This document shows positions 32,881-45,048 of a DNA stretch of 64,000 nt, in pieces. The notes under the pieces are model-generated. The model did no database searches. It was given only the letters and a program-made list of their open reading frames with translations, and was not told the origin of the DNA. The number at the start of each line of letters is the position of its first letter. Position 1 is the stretch's first letter. The stretch lies in NCBI GenBank assembly GCA_021234155.1, contig JAJEKV010000005.1:27430689-27494688 (forward strand), in the 5' to 3' direction. The position numbers and the translations under genes are program-made. The DNA is from Isoetes taiwanensis. Its lineage: Eukaryota > Streptophyta > Lycopodiopsida > Isoetales > Isoetaceae.

Positions 32881-35800
32881 GAAAAAATCATTTTGATACC
32901 TAAGGTGACGCCACATCATTACTAAATGCCTCCACATCATCCTACACATGTCATTCACATCATTTCCACCTCATAAGAAGTTTTGACTAGAAAAAAGACA
33001 TTTTGCCACCTTGCTTGACACATCATCATCCCATAATGCCATGTCATCATCCATTTGCCATATCACCCTACCAACTTGCCACATCATCAACTTTACTTCC
33101 ATTTTGAGCCAAAAAGTCAAATGCCCCTTTTTGCAAAAAACAATGCTCTCATATTATAGAGCATACAAAAAGATTCCTTGTGAAAGAAAGAATTATTGAA
33201 AAAGACCATGTTTTGACCTTCATCTTTGAGTTCTTGGGATTCGTGCCAAGCTTTTAAAAAAAAAAAACCTCTCTATCCCCCCCCCCCTCCCCCCTCCAGG
33301 GCCTAGTCACTCATCCCATCCAGTCTCCCCCCGCCACGTGGTGCCTCCGGGCATGTGAGCTGACAACGTGCCAGACATCACGTGGAGATAACACGTAATA
33401 CTTAATAGCCACCTTGGATTAACCCTTTTATACCCAGGCTAGCAGGATAAAAAACGCCCGTGGGATATTTCGACCAGAATTCTCAAAAACCCTAATCATC
33501 GGACATGCCAAGATCTGGATTTTCTAAACGATTTAACCATCTGATCATAGCCATATGCTCCCGGATTTACCTATTTCAAGCCAAGAACTCTCAAACTAAG
33601 CAAAAAGACAAAGATCTGAGCCAAATTTGCCAAGAACAGACCGAAACAGGGGATTATAGAAAAGGAGAATTATTTACGGAGATTTTCGAGGGCTTTGGGC
33701 AGAGACCGGTTTGACTGACAGTAGCTTGAATATGCCTTCCTTGCTTCATAAATCAACAGATTACTTGAAGCAAATTGGTTATTCTGTATTGTGAAGACTT
33801 TTGATCCTGTGCCCAAGACATCATAGCTTGGGATTCCTTTGTATGATTGTATGATGTTCCTATGAATGAAAATTCGACCCTTGGCATTAAAATCATGTTC
33901 AACTTGCATTCCACATTTCAAACAAGGTAAACTAAAAAGGTAAAAGTGGTATCTGAAGAAAATTTATTTGTTTCAAGCACATCATATTTCAGGTTGCATC
34001 ATACTCTGCTCTATGAACAAATATCTATATAAAAATTATACTAAACTGCCTCTAGTATCAATTTATGTGTTGCATTCAATAAATTCTAGCTTTGCATATA
34101 GAGTAATGCTTAAAATAGGGAGTTATCAAAACAAATAGAGAGCATTGAAACTCAGAAGAAATACCAAAATACATTTTGCAATAGCCTGTCTTCCAGATTT
34201 TGCAAATTATTGCATTCTAGTCAAAAATCTTCCACTTTGGTCATTGGTGCTTCGATTCTCATCAAACAAACTGTTCTCCCCTGCTTGCAGACATTTCAGA
34301 GGTGTTAAGAATTGTCAAAAGTTAAAAAAGATCAGTGTAACTCGATCTGCAAAAAACTTGCTTGCTATTTTGGCTTGTGACAGTCTTTTTGCAAAGAAAT
34401 TGGATTTCAGGTCTTATTAATACACCCCTTTGCAAAAAAAATAGTTGATCCTTGGGTGCAGACTTGTCAGAGATAGAATCAACCGTCACAACTCAAAAAG
34501 GACTCATATTCCTTGATCTCCACAAATTTGCTCACTGCCAGGAATATTGACCAATTTTTTACTTGGTCAGGATTACAATTTTGAGTGATCTTTGCTAATC
34601 TGTTGGCACCTGAATTTTGGCCCTACATACGAGTCTTCAAGCAGTCTTTTGAATTGAAATCATGTTAAAATCTCAACCTACTTGCAAATAGCATCATTTT
34701 TTATGAGGCATCATTTTTTCTGTTTTGGAAAAGCAGAACTAATCCTTTGTGTGAGCTTTATTTTTGCAATTATCTTGCACAGAGTGGTTGCCTGAAGCAA
34801 CCTGGAGGTTCTAAGCCATTGAGGTCAAAGGTTTGCCAGGAACACCTTCAACACTAGGGGAAGCTTAGATTGCTTAGACTGTTCTTGTTTTTGAAAGAGA
34901 ATCGGGATTTAATGATTTGAATTAAGAGCATAAAGGAATCTGGGTGATCCTGAATGTGGTAACGTGGGATTGAATGTCTTTTGCCACATTGGAATATAAG
35001 AGGAAGTAAGAACTAAGCTTATTGTAAGAAGTCTGGAAATAGTCCTTACAATTGTAGATAATAGGGTAGACCCTGTTTATAATAAACGGGATCCTGGCAA
35101 CATCAATATAGAGATTGTTCTGCTTGGAGAAGCCAGAACTCAATTGGAACCTTGAGATCATGTAGCTTATGGGGACTGCATGGAGGTTCTAGCAAGGACA
35201 CGAAAGGCGCCATCGGCTCCATGAGACAAGAAGCTAATTTAGAAGATAGACAAAGATGTATATGTACCTTTGGTGATTAGATTGAAGTTAAGATGCTAAA
35301 ATAAACTATGATAGGGAATTGCATTGGTAAGAAACAACCGTGGAGGTAATGTGAGATACGTTAGTCTCTCAGTTGGATAGTAAGAGGATGTATGCCAAAG
35401 CGGCCTAAAGAAGCTTATGAGGGCTTCTAGAGTATGGCAATGGCATGGAGTGTTGTTGGCCAAATAAAATGCTAAGCTAGCTAACATACTGAATTGCATA
35501 AGAGTATTCTATAAAATGTTCACTCTTAATGGAGGGAGTGACTTTGGGGAAGCATGCTGGTGGAAGTATGATGTAGTTGCTAGGTGATCCTTGTATCTTA
35601 TATGGATGTAAATTTTAGGGATATCATGATTGTTTGAGAATAGGATGTCATATTCTATAGGAAGGAAAATGCTAGACCTTAATATATCTAGACATACTAA
35701 AATGCTTGGATACCATGGTGACGTGTCAAGATTGCATTATGCTAGCATGTGTTTGTTGAATATTTGACATCATGTGGTGGAACATGAATATGATCTGCCT

Positions 35801-38410
35801 ATTATATCATTTTAAATGTTGGTATTGTTCTATGTTGTTTCTGGTAAATGCATAGGAAATGCATGTGAATTATGACTTTTGATTCTTGGATCATACGATA
35901 ATAAACATGGTTTAAACTCTGACATGTGGGGCATTTGCTAAGTTCTTGGCTGATACATGAGTGCATATTCTCCGGGGACGGAGTCCATTTGCAGTGGCTT
36001 GGACTCGGGGTTGTTCTTGTTCTTGACATCGGGTGTTATCACTCCGACGAGGGTGCTTCGTCGTGCTACATGGCTTGGAAGTGGTCCCCTAATGCTAGAC
36101 GCAGGCTAGATGGGTGTGTACACATGAGGCTTACCATGCCCGTATTTGCTTATGGATATCTCATGGTTATTTCATGGTTTCTCATGGTCTCATGATTATC
36201 TCTTGGTTATTGTAAGGTTATGACATGTGCATTTATACCTTATTTAGCTGACTTGATGATGTTTTGGTTCTTATTATCATTGTTCATGTTATGTGCTAAT
36301 ACTGCATTGCTAGTTTCTAGCATAGAGGGATTCTTAGGTGAGGCATCTAAGTCTGAGAATTATTCTCGTGATTGGTACATTGTACATATTATGCCATCAT
36401 TTTCTAAATGCCTCAAACCCCCACTTAGTCTTTAAGACTAACCCCACGTGTTCATGGTGTAAGCAATTTCAGTAGCAGCAGAATGGAGCAGGGCAATTGA
36501 AGGGCACAATTGAGTGCAATCTTCACTTATGGGGAATCTGTATGCCTTTAAAAAGGCCTTATCATTTTTGGAGCTTATGTATATATAGACAAGAGTGCTA
36601 TACAATTATGCTTCAAATGTATATGTACTTCTAACTATGAACTTGAAGACAAAGATTCAATTCTTTACCAAGATTTCTTCAGTAGCATTGCATCATTCAA
36701 CCCATACATACCAATTTGACATTCATTCATGCAAGGTTAGATAGAATTTCAGGTTAACTGGAGGGTTTTAGCAGGCCTGTTACACCGTTCATCCAAAGTA
36801 ATTAGTAAACTACATAACGTACAATATCATTCAACAACAAAATTGTAATGGAACATTCTAGCAAAGACAAAACTATGATGTTTGAAGTTTATAGGTAGGT
36901 AAATCTCTAGAATATAGAAACTTCATTCTAAGACAAACTACCAGGTATGTTACACCATGCAAAGTAGGGAGAGTTCATTTGAAGACAAAGAATTATTAAA
37001 AAACAACGAGAATATCCAAATACTAAGGTAAAAATATTGGCGCAACCATGGCTACACTTACAGTTCTAAATGTAGTATAATTATTGTTGCTGCATACTGC
37101 AAAACGTATGGCATGTGAAGGTTAAAACTTTGTATCAAAGCAATATTTAACATCAAGGCTGCCTGCTCAAGTGCTCCCCCAATTTTCGGCCTATTCTGCC
37201 AATTTTTCAAGTGGCAGCTTTAATGCATGTTCTTTATAGGCGCTGCAGGAACCTTCTAGAACTAAATTCTGATTTCGACTCTACATGAAATTCAAAATTC
37301 AAAGAAGCCCATGTTACGTAGAACATGAAAAATGCTCATTTTGCATGTATCAATGAGGCTGCAAGTATGCCAGCATTGTGGCTAGCTCTTCCAACATAAC
37401 AACAAAATAGATATGCATCATTTTTCAAAACATTCAAATTAGAGTTGAGGCAGGAGATCCCACAAATAAAATGAAAATGTTGACATGCATCTTATCTACT
37501 GAGGAGAGATGAAAAAGGACAAAACACCTCAACAATTCTGTATTATGTGTTATTGTCTGTGTCTCCAACAATTTAACCAACACCACTCATTTGAATCTGG
37601 AGCTGCAGTAAGAAACAAGGAGGACTGGTTAAGAGGGAAGAATCAAGAAACCCAAGGTTTAAATCAAGCTTCAAACAAAGCTCTCTATGTGCTTCTATTT
37701 CGGTTATGTTCAACTACAAAATCCAATACCTTAGCTCATCTACATAACAAATTCAAAATATAAGTTGCTTCGTATGCTTTTACCATCATACATACCATAT
37801 AACAAAAGATCATTTTGGATTGAGCATATTAAGATAATTGTTTCAAAAGTTGTAATAGGCAAGGGTCACTTACCTTTTCAATATCTCTTCATGTTTGTTG
37901 CTACTTCAGCTTGAGTCATCCAGGTCGGTCTTGAATCGAGATTGTGCTTTACAAATTGTGTATGAATATTGAATTGAGAAGCTTAAAGACGAACATGATC
38001 AGCTCAACAAACTTACTAAATAGTAGTCTTACAAGTTAACAAATACTAGCAATTCCTACTAGAAAGTAATAAGAAATAATGTGAAGTTGCTAAATTCTGA
38101 GTTTTAAGTCACATAGCCGTATATGACATGAATTAAAAGTTGCATTTTAATGTTTCACATGACTTATTTCCGTTTTGGAAGTTTCGCAGTTCTCAAATAG
38201 TTGAGATGGGTTCTATTCTCCTCAAAGAGCTTTTTCTAGCAAGATAGGTGCATGTGCACACAAAACTGCTTCAAAATTAGAATAATCTCATCGACAATGA
38301 AATCATAAGATGCAACAGGATGCAAAATAATATTTGCTCCATAGTTGTATCACAGACATTTAACCATTCACTGTATGTATATGCCGTTGGGCTGAGCCAC
38401 TTTACTTGAC
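32881..38410. other. No recognisable gene
   Basis: A homopolymer patch (A then C runs) lies at 33257-33298. The 83-codon minus-strand frame at 33670-33921 is coding-like but unrecognised. Around 35930-36440 the sequence is LTR-like in composition without supporting ends. Everything else is AT-rich with chance frames. Confidence 0.5.
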
Positions 38411-38690
38411 CAGGGTCTGTATTATATACACGTAGGGTTTCTTTCGCATTCTCAAAATGATTCATCTGCTCAATTTTATTAGCTTTGCTCTGCAGGCTAA
38501 CGATCTGTCTAACGTATGGTAGCTCATCTGCATGGGCTGACATCACTGAAATCCAAATAACTCATAGCTTTTCAAGTAAAGCCTGCCATGAAAGAGACAT
38601 ACTGGGGCGTAGACACATGTTTAATCTCTGGCACATCAGATGTGCGCAAGATCCAGAGTTTTCAAGTTTTCTATCAAGGATAAGCCATGC
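38411..38690 (-). pseudogene. Coding-like exon, unrecognised, one in-frame stop
   Basis: The minus strand is open in one frame from 38690 to 38411 except for one TGA. It reads AWLILDRKLENSGSC, then SLSWQALLEKL before the stop, then ADELPYVRQIVSLQSKANKI and HFENAKETLRVYNTDPG. It ends at a donor-like CCTG|GTCAAG. The composition is that of a helical protein. A PLU-1-like helical region of a demethylase came to mind but I cannot support it. No neighbouring exons were identified. Confidence 0.35.
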
Positions 38691-39298
38691 CTGTAGTTTT
38701 GTGCTTCTGTAGAATTATCTCTTAAATAAGTTCCTCAAATATGGAAACTGCAGACAACGAGCTATACTAGATAATAAAGGACGAGTTGCATGACTATACT
38801 ATAATCTGTAGCCTGTTCTTTTATCCTACCCATTATGCCAATTTAGCCTCATTTGATCAAATGCATTTGAACGGTCGGATCAATGAAGAGGATCTGCCAG
38901 TTAAGTTCATCTTCTGCTCCTTGTTTACTTTATAGAGTTTCCTGCGTATTTGCAGTGTGAATTAATACTCTCCACCAGATCATGACAATGAAAATAACCT
39001 TAGAGAATGAATAATACCTCTAATAAAACATGATACATACCTAATACAGGAAAGAATGATCCATCATATAATCTTTTATTTCACAAGAATGAGCTTACTG
39101 AGATTGCAAATAGATGATCAGTTGCAATTTGCCGAACTTCAACATGGATTGATAGGGGTCTTCTTGGCCAGACGATATAATACGAACACATAAAAGGATG
39201 AGTCTTCATCAAAGGATGAATTTCAATAGTATCATATTGAACACACCAATCTGGGACTCCTGACATTTACATCTCATACAGATTCTGATCCCTCGTAG
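38691..39298. other. No recognisable gene; 3' flank of the CCCH gene
   Basis: AT-rich. The 3' untranslated region of the minus-strand gene ending at 39299 should lie at its right edge. Confidence 0.5.
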
Positions 39299-40730
39299 CT
39301 ATCTGGAACCTCTTTGCTGATCATATTCTTTAGACCTTGATCGATCATTCTCCTTAAACCTTGAAGTCTCATTGGAGTTGCGATGCCTCGATCTTGATCC
39401 ATCATAAGGATCATCTCCTCTGGATTGTCTTTCACGACGATCATCTTCTCTGAATTTCCCTTCATGGCGATTGTCTTCTCTGAATCTTCTTTCATGGTGG
39501 TCATGCTTCCACTTCTCTTCCTCATCTTTTCCTCTCCAACCAGTATTGCCATTCCTCTGAAACCATGGATAGTTATAATAATGCAAAGCATAGCATGATT
39601 GAATGATGTAATATTACCTTTTCGTCATGCGAAAACTTGCAAGCATCCCCACGGTTACACTCCCCCTTTTGGAAAGCATAACATACACCTCGTTCTTCCC
39701 CACGATCATCTTCTCTGAATTTCCCTTCGTGACGATTGTCTTCTCTGAATCTTTTTTCATGGCGGTCATGCTTCCACTTCTCTTCATCATCTTTTCCTCC
39801 CCAACCAGTATTGGCATTCCTCTGAAACCATAGATAGTTATAATAATGCAAAACATGACATGATTGAATGACGTAATATTACCTTTTCATCATGCGAAAA
39901 CTTGCAAGCATCCCCACGGTTGCACTCCCCCCTTTGGAAAGCATAACATACACCTCGTTCTTCCCTTTTCCTCTGCTCTTCCTCTTCATCTTCCTTTTTT
40001 TTCTTCTTATAATTGGACACATGATCAACACGAATGGTCCGCCCCACGACCTTGGTTCCATTTAGATTATCTGCAAGGTTTTACACCACTATAGCTTCCT
40101 TATTTATACTACAGGAGGAAGCTCCTACTGAAATGATAATGTTTACTTCTGTTTCTAAAGCATTCTAGGCAAACACTTGAGCCCGAACATACTACACAAG
40201 TGGATTAATATAATAGAAGTTCTCAAACAAGAAATGAATGGGTTAAGCAATATCTGTGTTACAGAAGGAGGCATCTAAGTAGTGAGCAGTAAGTAAGCAT
40301 GCAAATAGGTTTCTGATTTTACCACAATTCTATCTTTTCTTGGCACAAAATCTAAAACAGATAGAAAGATGAACCACTAACTAACCTACAGCAAGAATAG
40401 TGCTCCTTTGATCCTCATATGCAAGGAAAGCAAATCCCTTTGATTTTCCAGTGCCCTTGTCTCGGATTAAATTAAGATCCATTATTTCTCCATATCTGTG
40501 AGATGTTTGGGTCAGTTCTGAACTATAATAATCAACACAATAGCAATGGTTACTTACTGTGCGAATATTGCAAGGACATCGCCTTCAGATATGTCATATG
40601 GAAGGCCTCCAATGAAAACGTATGCAGAATCTTTGTAATGGGCATGCCAACTACCTTCTTCCGAGACACCAGCAGCAGCCTCCCGAGCAGTAATCTTCTG
40701 CAAGTTCTTCACTTGCGTTAAAGGATTCAT
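39299..40730 (-). CDS. C3H42: RBMX2/Ist3-like RRM and CCCH protein with duplicated finger
   Basis: Exons in transcription order are 40558-40730, 40386-40495, 39883-40070, 39618-39821 and 39299-39556. All introns are GT-AG and phases agree: 311 codons, 310 residues. The N-terminus MNPLTQVKNLQKITARE and the RRM (RNP2 YVFIGGL near 37, RNP1 KGFAFLAY, then AVDNLNGTKVVGRTIRVDHV) match plant homologues of RBMX2/yeast Ist3, a subunit of the RES complex on the activated spliceosome in the nucleus. A CCCH finger (C-x7-C-x5-C-x3-H) follows, as in plant members. Oddly, a second nearly identical finger is encoded by exon 4. The tail is Arg/Asp/Glu-rich. No lesion was seen. The Ist3-like identity is strong; the exact orthologue name is inference. 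Confidence 0.9.
39437..39965. repeat. 265-bp tandem duplication inside the CCCH gene
   Basis: Copy A is 39437-39701 and copy B is 39702-39965, about 95% identical or better. Each copy holds 84 nt of a finger-coding exon end, a 61-bp intron and 120 nt of the next exon's start. The junction falls inside exon 4, which is therefore a hybrid of the two exon types. The exonic part is 204 nt, so the frame is kept. Confidence 0.93.
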
Positions 40731-41277
40731 CCTCTTTCTCAGTTACAAGCAGAACGAGCCACAAGCCGATCCTCAAAACCACTGCATTAAGATGATTTGA
40801 TGCACTTAGGGTTCTTGCACACCAATGGTTATATTATCTTAAATTTAAAACTTAAACCCCCAACAATTATACTATGTTAATACTAATATAGTGGACCTTG
40901 CACACCTTCCGTTTGGTTAACACTTAACCTAACATAATGTTTATAATATGCATTCACACATGAACAGTTAAGGTTTAGTTAAATTAACAATTAACGTAAC
41001 GGAATCTGTTAACAATCCCATTCACACACAAAGATGTTAACATATTTCAGAAATGCATTATAATATTAAGTAGTATGTCACGTAACATAAATAATCCATT
41101 AATCAGGTTATTGTAAATCATTGTCTAACATATTCCAGACCATTTATATTCGCAACAAAGAAAACACTTGAAACACGGAATATGTTGAAATTAACAAAGG
41201 CGCATATGTAGATCACTCGTGGAAGTTTAAAGACAATATTGACACACGTTGCACATGTATGAGTGCACTTCATTCGT

Positions 41278-41390
41278 GGTCCAAAAGCCACAACAAGTGA
41301 GGTAGAATGCTTCAATTATGCTGGATGGTTTGGAGTCCAAAAGTCACAGCAAATGAGATAGAATGCTTCACTTATGCTGGATGGTTTGGA
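41278..41390. repeat. Diverged tandem repeat of about 57 bp
   Basis: GTCCAAAAGCCACAACAAGT and GTCCAAAAGTCACAGCAAAT each lead to TAGAATGCTTCA and TTATGCTGGATGGTTTGGA. The second copy overlaps the 3' end of the SRPBCC frame. Confidence 0.8.
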
Positions 41391-41709
41391 GCACAACGGC
41401 TTCTAAGCTTCGGACCGCGACTTGAAAGTAAGAAATTGTAGAATTCACTATCAAATCCTTTGAAGTTTCTCGAACAGGGTCCATAGCAAAAGACCAGCTG
41501 ACCAAAGTGGTGACATTGTCAGAGGTAGAAAGCTGGAAGGTGGAAACATAACCAGAAATTCCAAAGTTACTCTCCTCAACACAATATGTGTAAGAATGGC
41601 GTGCAGCATCAAAGCTAAGAAGTTTTTCTGTGGCCCATGATTTTTGGCTATCATGTCTTGGTAGAGCAGATCCCATAACCAGCCGGACACAGCGAATTTC
41701 ATACAAATG
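41368..41709 (-). pseudogene. SRPBCC (lachrymatory-factor-synthase-like) C-terminal fragment
   Basis: After an acceptor-like TAGTCAG the frame is open for 113 codons. IRCVRLV is followed by WATEKLLSFDAARHSYTYCV, then GISGYVSTFQL, LVSWSFAMDPV and a C-terminal helix. This is the second half of the plant START-like fold used by lachrymatory factor synthase-like and PYL-related proteins, which bind small hydrophobic ligands. The expected N-terminal half (W-x-GK, DF-x-x-LHKW) was not found upstream on this strand. It may be a captured fragment inside the surrounding transposon-like element. The frame itself is intact, so an unseen 5' exon is possible. Confidence 0.6.
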
Positions 41710-43604
41710 CTGACTAGATCAAAGGGAGTCGATAACAAACAAGGTACATCTCTCTGAATGGTGAAGTACAAGGGCTTCTTGAAAACAATCTATAGTCAAT
41801 TTGTGTACAATTCAAAATGAGCTCAATGACCTTTGTGCAGGTACTCGGAGCTACTATTTGAAAGTCAGACTCAAACTAGCAACAGCAGACCTCCTTTTAG
41901 GTGCAACTGAACTCACTAAAGATGCAAAATGGCATCATTCCAGCAACCTACACACGCTGGTAAACACCCTGGTCCGTTCTGTCTGTTGAGCAACAGATTG
42001 AAAAATGTGGAATCCAAATGCCTATGGTTATTATTTTGCTGAGGTGCCATCCACTTGATCAAACAAGCTCCTAAAATTTCTAAGCACAGGGCTTTACCCA
42101 AATGGATCAAGAGCAACAAAAGCCTTTATTTCAAAACTTAGGGTAGCATCATGACAGAGATGCTATGGATATTATATGCTATGGGTACTTTCAAGTAATC
42201 TGCTTTTGAGATTCTAGACAGAAACTCTGGCACTACTTTTGGATGTTGAAGTGTGGCAGGATTAGGATGGAGTATTATATCAGAGATTCACTTGAACATG
42301 ATAAGTTACCACGTCCTGCAGGAAGGGACGTGCACCTGCATAATGAGAACTGATGAGAGTATTACAGCTTGGACTCATCATTGCGCAATTCGAAACTGAG
42401 GATGGCAGGATAAACTCATTAAGGTCAATCTTTCAGACAGTCTATTTGATTCTTTGGAGTTAGAACACTTGCAGATTTTTAATTACAGTAGCTGTCTCCA
42501 CAATACTAAATTCAACAGGAAGGACGGGTCTTTATTTCTACCTAATACAACTACAATCGGAAGACTTGTGCTCAGGATGATGACAATGAAATTGGAAGCA
42601 TACATTAGTTTGGACTACAAATGTTCAGGGCCACAATCATTTTGCAAAGCATAGACTAGAGCTGGCTAAAAAGGAACAAATGCATTGCATGTATTAAGAA
42701 CTGACAGCCTAGCTCAGATAGTAGCAACTTGGTTGAATTAATCTCAGTTACTGGGTTGGTGGATCTTGTGATCTGTTAGTGATTGCTTGAAGTTTGGAAT
42801 TTTATGGCGTATGTCTACCAACGGATTCATGCGTAAGATATCATGCAAATTCAGCTTCATCTTTAGCTGCAAAACTCGCTACTGTGTCAGATTTTCGCAA
42901 AGCAAGACAAGCTTTTAAGCCACTGAAGAGCCTGGTTTATTTCATGACAGCAGATTCACGCAAGAAAGGTGCGCACTTATTTATTCCACAACAAGTTCTA
43001 TGTAGTAATACATCTGCAATGTGGCATATTTTAATGTCTACTCTTGACATTTTAAATATGTTCTCATATAGAATTTTCCTCATGGCTACGGCAAAGGATC
43101 TACTAAGGAAAATGCTTGATAATTGCCATTGTGGTCTTCATTGAAATTTGCCAAGCAACTACTGATACACTGTATGTAGGCCAGAGCCTGGGGGAAGATG
43201 GAGAGCTCACATCTAGTAATTTGCTTTACGTGCTTCTGATGCAACCTGACAGCAACCTGGAATCTTTTTTAATGTGCTTGGTAGACACTGCTGCAACATA
43301 TAATCTGCTGTAAAATGTTGATTGCTAATAAACAAAATGGACAAAGCTTGCTGGGTTTTTTGTTTCCAAAAGAAAAAAGGGGATCTGAGAGAAGCAAATG
43401 CTCTGATGTTTTTGATGTTATGGCCGATATCAGTCAATATCAGAATTGAACTTATCTTTTGTTTTAAAACAGGGTTAAAGTTAGAAAGACTTAAAATAGT
43501 GAGTGTAAAATCTGGGCAAATGACAAAGTGCACTGAGAGAGAATCAAACTAACCTGCAAAAATGCAAGAAAATGCAAGCCCAAAGAAAATGCAAGAAAAC
43601 TAAC
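41710..43604. other. No recognisable gene
   Basis: Several frames (for example 42794-43144, plus) have no family resemblance. This is the interior of the possible Harbinger-like element. Confidence 0.5.
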
Positions 43605-43749
43605 CTGCGAGCTCTGAGATGCTGGCTCCGACTGCGACCCCTGATGCTGGCGGCCTCTGAGCTGCTGGCGAACTCCGACGTGCTCCAAGAACTCCGACGA
43701 GCTGCTGCTCCAAGAAATTTAACAGCCCTAACCTGCTGGTGGCAAACAT
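43605..43749 (-). other. Candidate first exon, unrecognised
   Basis: An ATG at 43749 follows a leader with AGGGTTTTGG, typical of plant 5' leaders. It opens 48 codons (LGLLNFLEQQLVGVLGARR near the start, then Pro/Ala-rich) that run without a stop into TCGCAG|GTTAGT, a good donor. This patch is GC-rich in AT-rich surroundings. The partner exon is not identified; the SRPBCC fragment on the same strand is a candidate. Confidence 0.3.
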
Positions 43750-44270
43750 GCGGATAAAAATTTCCAAAACCCTAAAAATTGCTACAGTGCTAAAACCAAA
43801 ATTATGGACACGATTCCTTAAAGTTTTAACAGGTTGTTAAATTTTAACCTAACAGAATCGTATCTGAATGGGGGTTAATTTTTAACCCCATGGGTTATGT
43901 TAAAATTTACGGTAACAGCCAATTTTTAACAGAAAATTTTAATCGAACTGGTGTGAATTCAATTATCTTAAAATTTTAACATTTAACCTAATATAACGGG
44001 TGGTGTGTAGGTACCCTTAGGGTGCCTTCCAGGGTTCGAAATTGTGGGGTTTTGACCCTGAAAAATCCGGCCATTTTAAAAAATTTCCGATAACAAAAAA
44101 AAAATCCGGCGTTTTTTCAGGTCATTTTTATAAAAATTTCTAAGGATATCCGTAAAAGTTACACTATAAATTCGTGTATTTCCGAAACCTTAAATATAAG
44201 TAGGCGTTTTTACTGGCGATTTCTAATTTTGAACCCTGGGCCTTCGCACCAGCGGTTAGGTTAAGATGAA

Positions 44271-44380
44271 GTTAATTTTGACCTTTAAGTTAAGTTAACG
44301 TTAACTGGATCCTGTCAGACCAAACGTTAATTTTGACCTTTAAGTTAAGTTAATGTTAACTGGATCCCGTTAAAATTAAC
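44271..44380. repeat. 55-bp tandem duplication
   Basis: GTTAATTTTGACCTTTAAGT starts both copies (44271 and 44326), each followed by TTAAGTTAA and GTTAACTGGATCC. Adjacent sequence is related to the TTAAC-rich ends of the element at 40809-44016. Confidence 0.85.
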
Positions 44381-44597
44381 TTAACGGTAGTTCCATGAAA
44401 TGCATTCACATGCCCAATTTAAGTTATCCTTTAAATTAACATAAAGACAAATATGTTCATACATGCCTCGTTAAGTTACCTTAAATTATCATCAAAATGG
44501 CCTTAACTGACCTTAAAGTGACTTCTTAAGGTCACTTTAACTTTTAGTGTATTTTTTGGATTGCGTTAATTTTGTGTTAATTTTACTAACTTAACCC

Positions 44598-44893
44598 AAC
44601 ATAGTGCGAACATAAAGTTTGTTAACATTATTATTTAAAAAAGTTAACTGACACTTAACTGTAATTCTTAACCCAATGCTAACATAACTAGCAGTGCGAA
44701 CGAAACTTTTACTTAAAAAATAAGTTTGTCCTAACTTAAAGGTGAGAACATAGTGCGAACATGATTTCTGTTAACATTTTCATTAAAAAAAAAGTTATAT
44801 GACACTTAACTGAAATTCTTAACCCAATGCTAACTTAACTAGTGGTGCGAATGAAACTTGTGTTAAAAATTAATATTTATCCTAACTTAAAGG
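44598..44893. repeat. 149-bp diverged tandem duplication
   Basis: Copies start AACATAGTGCGAACAT at 44598 and 44747. Both contain GACACTTAACTG, AATTCTTAACCCAATGCTAA and CCTAACTTAAAGG. They differ at many positions, so the duplication is old. Confidence 0.8.
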
Positions 44894-44982
44894 CGGGTGC
44901 AAATTCACAATAATTTGGAAACAATGCAAAAAGAGTTTACTTAAAATGATCATATTAGAGATGGGACACAATGGCACAAGTT

Positions 44983-45048
44983 CCTTAATGCAAGTGCAAG
45001 AAAATTCCATTAACTTGCTTAAGAAATTTGCTTGCACTTGCATTAAGG
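44983..45048. repeat. Perfect 18-bp inverted repeat, 30-base loop
   Basis: CCTTAATGCAAGTGCAAG (44983-45000) and its exact reverse complement (45031-45048) form a 66-base hairpin. Size and shape would fit a short foldback transposon or a small-RNA precursor; nothing in the sequence decides. Confidence 0.85.

Larger units (their letters stand above)
40809..44016. mobile_element. Possible PIF/Harbinger-like element carrying gene fragments
   Basis: The left end GGGTTCTTGCACACCA and the right end, read inward, GGGTACCTACACACCA are similar. The match continues (GTTATATTA, TTAAAT, TTAAAA) for about 48 bp at roughly 80% identity. TTA flanks both sides (40806-40808 and 44017-44019). The terminal 250-300 bp on each side is rich in TTAAC motifs. 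Inside are an SRPBCC fragment and a possible exon, but no transposase. Two separate MITEs of one family in opposite orientation would give the same picture. A second related end (GGACCTTGCACACC) lies at about 40894. Confidence 0.45.

Noticed and set aside
33257-33298. A-run followed by C-runs as a possible retroposon tail
   Set aside because: No target duplication and no recognisable element body. Treated as low complexity.
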